Source: Amphibalanus amphitrite
Lineage: Eukaryota > Arthropoda > Thecostraca > Balanomorpha > Balanidae
Direction: 5' to 3'
Assembly (NCBI RefSeq): GCF_019059575.1
Contig: NW_024881714.1
Location: forward strand, 186,001-250,000
Length of the DNA: 64,000 nucleotides
The notes under the pieces are model-generated. The model was not told where the DNA came from. It ran no database searches and saw only the letters and a program-made list of their open reading frames with translations. Each line of letters opens with the position of its first letter. Position 1 is the first letter of the stretch. Shown here piece after piece: positions 27,201 through 34,000 of this stretch. Position numbers and translations under genes: made by a program.

Positions 27201-29858
27201 ATCTTGCATCATGCCTGCGCCACGTTTGCCGCAGTTCGAGCGCCCCACGAACGTGCGAGCCTCTGCATTCTTGTAAGTTACCATCCCACCGCTGAGATGT
27301 TAGGTGCCCAACTCTATTGATCTAGTCTTCCTCCGAAAGACCCATTTCTCCCGGTCTCGAAACACCGAGTAAAAGGTAAGTCTGGATTTCAGAAATAGGT
27401 CATTGACACGCCACACGTGGTACACAGCGCGAACACATAATCAAGGACACCCGACGCTACTTGCACCAAGGTCGGTCCTAAAACAAAGCCTCGTTCCCTC
27501 CGGTGAGTATCCATTACTAAAGCCGGGTTCACACCGGAGCAGGGAAAACCTATCATAAACAATTGAAATATGAACGTGTAAACACAAAATTGTGACTGCT
27601 GCGTTTCCCGCGTCGGCCGATCCCGCCTCAGCCGGCGACATGTTACTCTTAGCAGGACTCTAACTGCCATATTTATTATCGGATTAACTAGAAATTCCCC
27701 ATACATACTCAAAAATGTATGTTCTTTCGTATAGTGAAGATCAAAAGACGTGAAGATATCGTTGCGTGATAATGTTTTCGTTGAATTTATTTCATGATGC
27801 ATTTCCACACGGCTCAAAATTCACCGCAAAATACCGTTTGCCTGAGACACTTTTACAATGGAACGTGAATGCTTGACTACGATGACTATGCATTTCCATT
27901 CTCGCAGAGTTTGGGATATCACTAATCAGCAATAATTCATTTCAGAAAGTGTACACAAGCAAGCATGTCTTGACTCTGTCTTTCAAGGTCACGCGCGGTT
28001 GCGTGATGTTGATGCATAAAAACGGCGTTTGCCGCGAAAGTTATGAATGGCCCACTCCAATTTTTTCACAGATGGTTAGGAACATTGTGACGCACATAAT
28101 ATGTAAAAATTACTCAAATCGAAGGTGGCGTGTTTTTTGCTATTTAAATTTTTCTGTTTTAATTCAAGGTCAAATGCATTTCAAGGTCACTTCAATTTAA
28201 TTTTATAATTAAAAATCAAAGCCTTATCAATTGCCTACAAGACCCTGTTAATATCATTTTGATACCAGAAAAGGAACCAGATTTATAAGCATTTAAAAAA
28301 ATGATGTGTGGCATTTTTGGCTATATTCGATGACCTATATCTCGGCGATACGTTATCAAATTTCGAAAATATTACACGTAACTCAGTTTTGAACCATGCC
28401 CAGTCTGCCTACAAATTTTCAGAAAAATCGAAGGGGATGACGGATTTCGGTGTTTGATTTGACGTGGAATGCCCCGTATGTTATTAGCAGAAGACTTTGC
28501 AATCAGTCGATTTTCATATGAGGGTTTTCTTTGCCATCTTTGCCTTGAGCCAGTTCTCTAGTTCAGCATTACGATGAAAGCATAAAAGACTAGCGAACAC
28601 CAGCGTATTACGGCCTCTCCCGCCACCCACTGCAGTTTGCTGACCCGCTGCTGCCCTATCTATCCCCCAGGTGCCAGCGTGGGTGGCGCTCGAGCCCTTG
28701 GATCTCTCGCCAGAGAGCTCTCCCACGTGGGCGGCCGACCGAGGCAAGGCCGACGGCACCTCCCACCAGCCCGACTCGGACTTCGGTACGATCGCAGCGA
28801 CATCTATTTAGGGGGCTGCATCGCCATCTGTTCGACAGCAGACGTATTCTAGTTTTACCCGTTTTACCCAACCCGATAATAGTGACTCGTGGGGGCAGAG
28901 TAGAGCAACGTGCTCATATTATTGCTGTTAATTTCCTTGAGGTGATAAAGATACGATATTATAGATACGCTTTTGGAAATGGTATCTCAACTTGCCTCCT
29001 CACTTCCTCAGTTTTTAAGAACTTGCCCCTCCCTCTCATGCATTTCACAAAAGTCATTCCCGAACATCAGTTAGTTACCCGAGCATCATCTCTCCCTGAT
29101 ATAGGCTGTCTCATTTCTCACCCCCCCCCCCCTCCAACAGACGAGTTCAGCAGTCAGGGTGACGAGCGCGACTACCAGTCGGCGGTGACGGGCGGCGGGC
29201 CGGCGCCGGACGGCGGCGCCTCTCCGCCCGCCGACAGCGGCGGCGGCAGCGCCAGCAGCGACCAGCTCACCGTATCGCCGTCGCCGGTCGAGCCGGGCCT
29301 GGCGCCGGCCGTCGGCAGGTGTAAGGTCCAGTACGACTACACGGCCAACATGTACGACGAGCTCACCATCAAGGCCGGTAAGTGCTGGGTTGTTGTCGGG
29401 GGCGGGTGGTAAAGAGGGTATGATGGAGTCGTTGGTCGAGGGCATCGTCAAGCATCAAGGGTAGCTGGAAATGCATTTGTGCTTTGTGTTGAGTGCTAGT
29501 AAGCCAGGCCATCACGGGCTGGATGGGGAGGGCGTCATTATTGCGTTGATGATAGTGCGATAAGTTACACAGTCCCTCCTAGCCAGGCAACTCGATATCG
29601 GGTCGGCAGAAACAATGCATCCAGCATGACAATGCATTGGCTATTCGACTCGGACTGACTTATACGCTTCATCTACACACTTCTTAAGCTTCTTTAGAAT
29701 CGAGCTCGTTGTCGCCACAGCTAACCGCCCTCTACCCTCTTCCAGGTGACCTGATCAACATCCACGACAAACAGGAGGACGGCTGGTGGTTGGGCGAGCT
29801 GAACGGCACGGTCGGCATCTTCCCGGCCACCTACGTCCTAGAACTCAGCGGGTCGTGA
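290..29858 (+). CDS. NOSTRIN: Nostrin orthologue (F-BAR / HR1-like / SH3 adaptor), 5'-partial
   Basis: Spliced CDS with exons 290-375, 4079-4222, 7647-7902, 8491-8579, 9514-9649, 11264-11428, 13663-13815, 21189-21341, 28671-28785, 29141-29377 and 29746-29858. All junctions are GT/AG and phases agree, giving 548 codons and a TGA stop. Human NOSTRIN is about 506 aa; only the first dozen or so residues are missing (left of the window). Domains seen: F-BAR, residues about 1-250, with FCKELAVILQER and SYAKSLQKLSSKL; an HR1-like coiled coil about 290-375 with LEASRYKLQVALAELE; an acidic, Gly/Ser-rich linker; and a C-terminal SH3 about 490-545 with VQYDYTANMYDELTIKAGD, DGWWLGEL and FPATYV. Family knowledge: nostrin binds membranes and dynamin/N-WASP and traffics eNOS in vertebrates; in an invertebrate the role is probably endocytosis and actin coupling. 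One SH3 plus a coiled coil argues against FCHSD (two SH3) and PACSIN. The introns hold most of the window's transposons. Confidence 0.88.
376..3542. other. Nostrin intron (first part), no gene recognised
   Basis: The donor at 376 is followed at once by a purine-rich GA/GAAA low-complexity tract (about 376-610). Long open frames here on both strands are compositional. The stretch 2390-2720 is GC-rich and contains one splice-flanked 44-bp block (2428-2471), discussed under rejected items. No other coding or RNA signal is evident. Confidence 0.6.
3543..4048. mobile_element. TTAA-flanked MITE, family B copy 1
   Basis: The 506-bp element has inverted ends AGGGACTATCCCACC and GGTGGGATA..GTCCCT, flanked on both sides by TTAA (3539-3542 and 4049-4052). 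Related copies lie at 46017, 47055, 50557 and near 51201. It has no coding capacity. Its right TTAA lies only 26 bp before the acceptor of the nostrin exon at 4079. Confidence 0.8.
4223..7646. other. Nostrin intron holding a MITE and a short minisatellite
   Basis: Apart from the Harbinger-like MITE at 5473-5735, the intron shows a degenerate tandem repeat of GACTGGCTACCAGGCTACT at about 5930-6030 and a palindromic GTGACGTTACGTGACGTTAC cluster near 5090-5110. No exon or RNA gene is recognised. Confidence 0.6.
5473..5735. mobile_element. Harbinger-like MITE (TAA target duplication)
   Basis: The 263-bp element has long inverted ends beginning AGGCCTGGCTACACTATGCG, followed by matching CGTGTTTTGCGT segments. 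It is flanked by TAA at 5470-5472 and 5736-5738. A 3-bp TWA duplication is the hallmark of PIF/Harbinger elements. A relative with AGGCCGCCCCACACTGG ends is at 55817-56244. No open frame. Confidence 0.75.
9650..11263. other. Nostrin intron, no gene recognised
   Basis: AT-rich intron between the exons at 9514-9649 and 11264-11428. The one notable structure is a perfect 26-bp palindrome at 10825-10850. The shorter introns 7903-8490 and 8580-9513 likewise show nothing beyond their splice sites. Confidence 0.55.
11483..12516. mobile_element. TTAA-flanked element with G/C-run hairpin ends, family CCCTCGCCCTGGCAGG
   Basis: The 1,034-bp element is bounded by TTAA (11479-11482 and 12517-12520). It has inverted ends CCCTCGCCCTGGCAGG and CCTGCCAGGGCGAGGG. 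Just inside each end is a G-run, a short loop reading TCGATGCGA or TCGCATCGA, and a C-run. The body has many TGACCT/AGGTCA hexamers (about 11985-12025, 12174-12212, 12320-12378) and no open frame. TTAA plus ends starting CCC resembles piggyBac-type elements. A truncated copy starts near 17240. Confidence 0.8.
12762..13624. mobile_element. TTAA-flanked element with G/C-run hairpin ends, family CACGCGCAGTGGAAGG
   Basis: The 863-bp element has ends CACGCGCAGTGGAAGG and CCTTCCACTGCGCGTG, each next to TTAA (12758-12761 and 13625-13628). The subterminal hairpin reads G-run, CGGATGTCG, C-run. An AGGTCA cluster lies at 12929-12967 and a GC-rich CGCCGCGCCGCC block near 13400. The right TTAA sits 34 bp before the acceptor of the nostrin exon at 13663. 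A second copy, split by an LTR retrotransposon, is at 21894-27950. Confidence 0.8.
14071..14280. repeat. AGCGA subterminal array, left end
   Basis: Degenerate units such as TCATTTGAGCGAACG and ATTATCAATTTTAGCGA repeat with a period of about 15 bp. The inverted counterpart is at about 20890-21073. Arrays like this commonly serve as transposase-binding sites. Confidence 0.7.
15045..15950. mobile_element. TTAA-flanked element with G/C-run hairpin ends, family CCCTCGCCCGCACATG, copy 1
   Basis: The 906-bp element has ends CCCTCGCCCGCACATG and CATGTGCGGGCGAGGG, next to TTAA (15041-15044 and 15951-15954). The subterminal hairpin is G-run, TGGTTGCCA, C-run. Dense AGGTCA/TGACCT clusters lie at 15214-15245, 15380-15420 and 15585-15625, including the extended half-site TCAAGGTCA. 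No open frame is credible. Confidence 0.82.
16008..17122. mobile_element. hAT-like non-autonomous element with perfect 8-bp target duplication
   Basis: The ends CAGGGGCGTAG and CTACGCCCCTG are inverted, and the 8-bp duplication CCGATATT is exact on both sides (16000-16007 and 17123-17130). The 1,115-bp interior is rich in GGGCC and GGCGACCAGGGG blocks and has an end-like sequence (TGGCTATGCCACTGCAG) near 16800-16813, suggesting a nested relative. No transposase was recognised. Confidence 0.78.
17236..17508. mobile_element. Truncated relative of the 11483-12516 family
   Basis: It starts TTAGCCCTCGCCC, followed by a G-run/C-run hairpin. It then matches, in reverse, the right part of the element at 11483-12516 (CCTAAGG..TTTTTCCA, GTAAAAACGGCGGCGC, GGTCAGGTCACCAGGTCAC). 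It is cut off where the next TTAA element begins at 17509. The boundary of the matching part is approximate. Confidence 0.6.
18127..20160 (-). mobile_element. Decayed DNA transposon carrying a THAP-domain fragment
   Basis: This segment splits copy 2 of the hairpin-end family. Imperfect inverted repeats are visible inside each edge: CTGGATTGGAAACAG and GCAGTAAGAGGCCGAA on the left at about 18143-18195, with their complements on the right at about 20070-20117. THAP-domain transposases are typical of P and Kolobok elements. The right edge has been expanded by a short GACTGGGAGGTAA tandem repeat, so the exact target duplication is unclear. Confidence 0.5.
19201..19786 (-). pseudogene. THAP-domain fragment with internal frameshift
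   Basis: Minus-strand open stretches at 19786-19601 (with NCRSGYNPTNQ and SLFSPKH) and 19632-19201 (with CELHFRKEDFEDD) give the start and end of a THAP zinc-finger fold: Cys pair, then CELHF-x3-DF. They lie in two different frames, so the domain is broken near 19600-19640. Downstream frames continue to about 18540, but I recognise no RNase H-like transposase catalytic domain. It is best read as a transposase relic rather than a host gene. Confidence 0.45.
22298..22555 (-). repeat. 3' LTR of element 1
   Basis: A 258-bp direct repeat, identical by eye to 27298-27555. TAAAC lies outside its left edge. Confidence 0.93.
22669..24483 (-). CDS. Element 1 pol, 3' part: end of RNase H and integrase
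   Basis: About 604 codons. The frame starts in RNase H (VAYASKRW just around the first Met, then TEKELAAVIFGVKKFRFFL), followed by the integrase zinc domain (HPTAGHLGVRRT .. CRSCLKC), the DDE catalytic core (WGADILGP, LTDQGANFES, YHPAGNGQTERFN) and a GPY/F-like C-terminal module (LYEGPYEVL). It is in a different frame from the upstream gag-pol. The switch point at about 24483-24490 fits loss of a single base rather than programmed frameshifting, because it falls inside RNase H. Confidence 0.88.
   Translation of the reverse strand: MAYASKRWSVAEAKKSVTEKELAAVIFGVKKFRFFLKGAHFLVVSDHKPLQYLLRKRNAAEHLRDKLLELAEDYDFDIKYRPGQEIPHADALSRKPIRRLAFESDALKVATEADDDIRAFRDGLLRGGPGTTSSAEMQFYASEKSKYYVSDGVVMRKSSHGAVPQVVVPRQLRNRVLEMCHDHPTAGHLGVRRTLARLTKNYYWHNVKKDVRNWCRSCLKCARNKIQRQHHCEGRGSVPVVGKPGSQWGADILGPLNTTIRGRRYVLVVTDLFTKWVEIFALTDTTAATVARKIAKVFTRFPQCSELLTDQGANFESELVRELCRVLGVTKLRTTPYHPAGNGQTERFNATLCEILRTRCDGQWDEALPWAASAYNSSVHAATGFTPYELMFGSQPDGMAVHELQGAGAEEGHRFRSYVQVARDIHRDVQKNSARALETLQRDLDGRRVPPSGSGFEPGSMVMMKRLRKGGKLEELYEGPYEVLETRRPDYVIQREGKAYTIHGCHLRPWRGSAEISEREDALTCDSDGDLAQEPGEDWLNIDEVDESVDEIDEFAGECREDNEVRDGRGGPDPRLTNDRDSPLAFLPQRTRSGRPVQRNRRYV
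24432..26645 (-). CDS. Element 1 gag-pro-RT-RNase H (frameshifted at 3' end)
   Basis: About 737 codons in a single frame. Gag has two CCHC zinc knuckles (CYGCGKTGHFIKDC and CSKCGKRGHIESKC). The aspartic protease motif is VVDTGSQHNLM, the reverse transcriptase box is YADDV, and RNase H begins at TTDASDVGCGVVL. Gag and pol share one frame here, unlike element 2. The last residues after about 24485 are out-of-frame read-through beyond the indel, so the true protein would continue in the frame of 24483-22669. Confidence 0.9.
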   Translation of the reverse strand: MVTMASMGLPLPTFDPQDYKRFFRQIERRMKVEKKTPDEVYDLCVYAIGANEKTEWIATALEEKVPKAEDNVPSLQDIERGVVQLLEPENLKGFLLRDLDELRLARNQSPREYLQHVRDKVQRAIPEASTETWDQMSIHQAIKGAPDHWRQRLFEANCQTVESLVKKMTTLRLSERAPPSVGRESVSRVSGSYRGARSGLNRGATPITCYGCGKTGHFIKDCRAQCSKCGKRGHIESKCRANEVKEKKAGAVKRVNGNREVRMQVQINGREVDVVVDTGSQHNLMKPEVAQQVALNVVAKQTPPLVTAVGEEVQIEGVGVADIMMNDSTVHAEFFIVSELTDDVILGLDTLGELGVLIECRRGQVKTRRVSDDFRGKFQTLFNEEDAHGCIKGVTHRIETSGRPVVSKPYRVPLHQQEAVRKQLNDLCERGVIEKSESSYASPMVVVKKPDDTLRICVNYQALNDQMEKDPYPVPSLSNIMVKLRTGTWFTKLDLRTAYWQIKLDESTKHKTAFITDQGLFQWTVLPMGMKNSGAVFQRALDDILSGLPYVTAYADDVCVFTTEDNLDVHMQQVGEVLHRLQDAGVRLRFEKCEFAKKTIKCLGHEVSHGKVSTLVDKVEDITTWPEPTSTVEVRQFLGLAGFYRQFVPHYAELAAPLTDLLKKNAPFIWGKQQDQAFEALKTALASPPVLAEADPTKPFVVTTDASDVGCGVVLENDGSRWRMHRRDGVWPKPRRA
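27298..27555 (-). repeat. 5' LTR of element 1
   Basis: A 258-bp copy matching 22298-22555, with TAAAC immediately outside at 27556-27560. The primer-binding site should lie just inside, below 27298. I could not match it to a tRNA with confidence. Confidence 0.93.
29141..29377 (+). other. Nostrin linker plus SH3 start exon
   Basis: This exon is unusually GC-rich (CGGCGGCGGC blocks) and encodes a Gly/Ser/Pro/Ala-rich linker before the first SH3 strand (CKVQYDY). The linker is expanded relative to vertebrate nostrin, accounting for most of the extra length. Confidence 0.75.
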
Positions 29859-30240
29859 TTCGTGACTCGTGACACTCAGCGTACTTCGTGATTCGTGAAA
29901 TATGGCGTGATCCGTGACGTGTGGCGCAGTGTGGTCCGTTATACATGACCTGCCCGTGATTCGTGAGTCGTGATTCACGGCATGATCCGTTATACAGGGC
30001 CGTGATTCGTTATTAGAGACGTGACCCGTGACTCGGCATTCACGGCACAGTCCGTGAATTACAATGTGCTGCCAGAGGTTCACGACGGGATACATACCCG
30101 TGAAATGGTTGATTCATGGCCTGTGATCCGTGACTCGTAAGTTTCGTGACTCATGTTCCGTGACCCGTGTGTTTAGATAGCCGTGACTCGTGAATTGACG
30201 CGTTTTACGCGACCGTGAGTCTTCCTTGAGCGGCGTGCCG
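29859..30240. repeat. Degenerate CGTGATTCGTGACTCGTGA minisatellite in the nostrin 3' UTR
   Basis: Starting at the stop codon, the 3' UTR is a run of short variants of CGTGAYTCGTGA. The last coding bases (GGGTCGTGA) look like the seed unit. A related TGACGTGACCG tract continues at about 30295-30350 and 30470-30560. Confidence 0.7.
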
Positions 30241-30731
30241 CGGCCGCCGAGTCACCGCCGAGACCGTCCACACTGTCTCGGCATGTGCCGCCGGCCGTGA
30301 CGTGACCGTAACGTCACCGGGACGTGACCGTTAGGTCACCGTGGCATGCCGTGACGCGTCTACAGACGAGACGCTACCGGACTCGGGGGCGTCACGAAGT
30401 CGGATCGCTCCACAGAGCCACCGCGTGTCGTCGGTTCGCGCACGGATCCCGCGGTTAAAAACGCTCTCTGACGGATGATATGACGTTAAGTGACGTGGAT
30501 CGCAGCGACATCAGGGTGACGTGAAACGCCGTGACATCAGTGACGTAGAGTGACGTCGGGTGCGTGGAGTGCAGTGAAACCGGGAGCGCGCCGCTCCGTC
30601 GAGGGCAGAACGTTTTACACGGTGATAATGTAGTATATGAAGTGAAGCGCCGACTGCCCCTGTCGGACATGCTTACAGAGAAATTGCGGGGACTGTGCAG
30701 TGTGCAAACCATGTTACGCTAGGTCATGTTG

Positions 30732-30740
30732 TTTATTAAA
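30732..30740. terminator. Candidate bidirectional poly(A) signal shared by nostrin and SPC25
   Basis: The bases TTTATTAAA give ATTAAA on the plus strand (30735-30740) and AATAAA on the minus strand (30737-30732). I saw no other canonical signal between the two stop codons (29858 and 31088). Use of this one would give a 3' UTR of about 0.9 kb for nostrin and about 0.36 kb for SPC25. Confidence 0.4.
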
Positions 30741-31087
30741 ACTAACCGCGCGCGTGCGTATCGCTTCATCCATGTTATAGTGACCATTTGCATATGCTAA
30801 ACAGAGTACGAGTGTTTTGTACAGACAATATACAGTATTGAATTAACTGTTTGTCTTACTCTAGGCAATCTCCAGGCTAGTCTCTAGCCAAGACAGTCCT
30901 ACGAAGAAAACTATCATCGCTAAGCAAGCTATACACAAGTGCAGTGAAACATAAGCGCACAGATCTCACGTCCACAAAGTCCACAAAGTCTGGCCTCAGA
31001 CTTCCACACATGATACAATCCAACGGTTCATCCGTCAGTGGCGACTTTCCGCTCACTCCCTCGGCCCCTGTCCCCCATTCACGGACC

Positions 31088-34000
31088 TCAGACGCGAGCA
31101 GGGGCGGCAGCAGGGGCGGCAGGGGCGGCGGCGGATGCGGCTTTGGCGGCGGCACGACGCTCGCGTTTCTCGGCTTGTTGGCGGGCCAGCGCCTGGAACC
31201 GTGATCGAAGCCGCACCATGCAGAGCGCCAGGTTGCCGCTCTCGTCTAGCTCCGTCTGGATGTCTGAGATGTCGCCCAATGACGGCTTTGTGGTGCCCAC
31301 TGCGGGAGAGAGGGGGGTGTCAGAGTGGAGAGAGTGGGAAGGGGAACGGAGACCGGCTACTGACCTGTGGTTAAATCCACGGTGACTATAAATAGTTAAA
31401 TCGACCTGGATCTGGGAAGGTAGATTGCCTGATTGTCGTCCCTGATTGTCTGGACGACAATCAGGCAGGGATTCTGGTCACACTTCATTTAAACTTGTGA
31501 TCCGTGTAGCACGGGTTGAAAAACACCATTTAGCGCGGAGGGAGGACGTAACGGAAGTCGTGACGGCCTATGACAGAGCCGTGACGGCCTGACGTGACGG
31601 TCACGGAAGAAGGGGAAAATGACAAGCGTGGGGTGAAACGTAACGTGACGAGGTGACACTGAGGGTCCTCGAGGCCTTTCGAATGGCAAATTGAAGTTGT
31701 TTACGAAAAACGTCCTCCGGGCCGGATTTGAACCAGCGACCTATGGATGTCTGACGAGAACCGCTACAGTCCACCGCTCTACCAACTGAGCTACCAGAGG
31801 AACCGACGTTACGGGCATTGGTGGAGGGCTATAATGTACTTCCAATGTTGCTACGAACGAATCGTCCTACGACATATCATTTCGGACAACTTTACACACA
31901 CACCCCCCCCCCCCCAGCCCCCGCATTTCATAGTCTAGCCCAGTATGGATTCACTTAGATCTCATATCAGTAAGCTTTTAACATGTATTACTATTATGCA
32001 TTACGTGGGTGGACAAATAACCATGGTGAGAACAGGGACGTAGCCAGGGGGGCTGAAGAAATGCCATACGAAGATTTGTCCTGGAATCAGTTATAATACA
32101 TCAGCATCGTGATCTTCGCCCAAATGACTCGCTTCACGAATAGGACCCCCAATTCCCAGTGCTCTGGAGCCGCCCCTAGTAAAGTTATGAACTTGAAATT
32201 TTCGGGGAATGTGCCCAATTAGGAAAAGTCAGAAAATTTCAGCATCGTAGCTTCAGCGGTTTCGGAGATATTCCCGAAAACCTGAGGGGTGGATGAAAAC
32301 AACCCCCCTGCCACTAATAGGGTTAAGGCGAAAAAATAAAATTTAATAAAAATAAAAATTAATAACGACAGGTGCACCACACCCTCAAAAATAGTGGGCC
32401 AAATCCAAGGAGTTTTCCTTTCTTGAAGGGGTACGACACTAGGCCGCGACCTGTGGCTCCTCCTGAGCAACATCCTGGCTACATGCCTGGGTGAGAACTG
32501 AGAAGCTACCAAACAAAGGCGCAGGACGATGTCCGTAATTTTACACCAAGCATTTCACGAGACTCTATGCTCAGCACCGCTGCTCCCTCCCCATGCCCAC
32601 CACCAGATAGCCCCTCCACCCGCTGCGGCCTGTGTCGTGCGTATACGCCCGCCGCTGGGACCACTCACGTGTCACTTTGGTGCCGCTGAACATGAAGCGT
32701 ACGTGGAACGGCCGCTCTGGGTCGCTCTCGACGACCCGGGTCAGTGTGATGACTCGGCTCACAGCGCCCGGCTCCGTGGCCTTCTTACTATCCTTCAGCA
32801 CCTGGAGAATACACAAACACAGTCACCGTGTGAGACAGGGAGCGAGCGATCCAAGACCTTAAATTTTTTAGTTTCCTTGGAATCGAAGGTAAGCAGAGCC
32901 CAAATATGACAAACACAGCTTCCACTTGTCCGCTGGAGGGTCCTCAGAACACTAGGGATCAGTGCGGAACATCGCTCTGTGGCTCACTCACCTCAATGCC
33001 CATGTAGGTCTTCAGCATGCCGGTGGCCTTGCGGTAGTTCTCCGTCTTGACTTCGAGCTCTGCTTGGGCCGACGCCGCCGCTGCGGGGAAGGATAACGCC
33101 ACAGTGTGTGAGACATCAGACACCGGCGGGCCCCGACAGCCGAGCCGACGGAAACCTTCTCTAGACGGTTTACCCCGCGACCAGATAATTGAGCCGACGA
33201 CCTCAGACAGTCAAGCTAGCGGCCTTAGAAGGTTTCTGGACTTAAACGCAATAGCAGATAACTTAACCAGTGACCCCTGTTATAATTGCCAAAACACACT
33301 GATGATATACATTATACCTACACCTAAAGCAGGAGCATAATTTTATATCTTGTTTTGATTAGTTCATCAGTCGCGACTCGCGATCATTTATGAGCATTTA
33401 TGAAATGATCGCGACTCGCGATCATTTATGCGAATAGGTCACACAATGATAAAATGGAAAACAATGACCGGAAATATTGCGCCCTAAGCATTCAGCAGAG
33501 ACAACCGAGTCTCAGTAGCGACTCCCCAGTCCCCACCTCTGCGGAACTGATCCAGCTGCTCGGCGACGGCCTCCTTCCTATCCTCCATGTCCGCCAGCTC
33601 CTGCTCGGCCTTCCGCCACTCGTGTCTGGCACGGCGAGCCTCCGCCTCAACCCGCTGCAGCTGCTGGTAATGCTCCACCTGCTTGGTGAACTCCAGCAGG
33701 GCGTCGTTCAGCGCTATCTGACGCCTATCCAGATGTGCCGTCATCTTCTCCAGCACCAGTTCTGTGGAAATACAAATTGAGATCAGTGCCGGTGTGTGAC
33801 TATATATCAGCCACTGACTTGGGTGGAAATCACTTGAAGTGATTAAGCTCATTTGACACTTTAATTTGGTATGTAATTGTTTCTGTCCGCACCAAGTAAG
33901 GACTTGGTTGCCATCTCGTTAGTGTGTCAGTCTTGAACAGTTAATCAAATTACAATTAGGTGGGCAAGCTTACTGTTTCACCAAGGTCTAGCATAGGTGA

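Larger units (their letters stand above)
22298..27555 (-). mobile_element. Ty3/gypsy LTR retrotransposon, element 1
   Basis: A 5,258-bp element read on the minus strand. Two 258-bp LTRs start TG and end CA in the element's orientation. The 5-bp target duplication TAAAC is exact (22293-22297 and 27556-27560). A polypurine tract lies just before the 3' LTR (22556-22570, read on the minus strand). Gene order gag, protease, RT, RNase H, integrase is that of Ty3/gypsy. The LTRs are identical by eye, so insertion was recent. One frameshift interrupts pol. Confidence 0.93.
21894..27950. mobile_element. CACGCGCAGTGG-family element, copy 2, split by an LTR retrotransposon
   Basis: The left end starts after TTAG at 21890-21893 and matches the reverse of 13300-13600, including the CCTGTCGCCGCGG-type GC block. 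The other half resumes at 27561 and matches the region around 13070-13200 (TGCGTTTCCCGCGTCGGCCG). The right terminus is not recognisable, so the end coordinate is approximate. Confidence 0.6.
21411..28475. mobile_element. Outer TIR element in a nostrin intron, host of a triple nest
   Basis: The inverted ends read GGGGCATTCCACGTCAAATC (21411-21430) and its complement (28456-28475), flanked by GTAT (21407-21410 and 28476-28479). The two arms (21411-about 21890 and about 27950-28475) match each other further in, for example the segment ACACGCCACCTTCGATTTG on the left. Between them lie a copy of the CACGCGCAGTGG family and, within that, a complete LTR retrotransposon. Confidence 0.65.

Noticed and set aside
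28514..28871. Minus-strand frames over the nostrin exon at 28671
   Set aside because: Antisense to a splice-supported coding exon; no domain.
290..29858. FCHSD/nervous wreck, PACSIN or CIP4 instead of nostrin
   Set aside because: There is a single C-terminal SH3, and the LEASRYKLQVALAELE segment and overall order match nostrin best.
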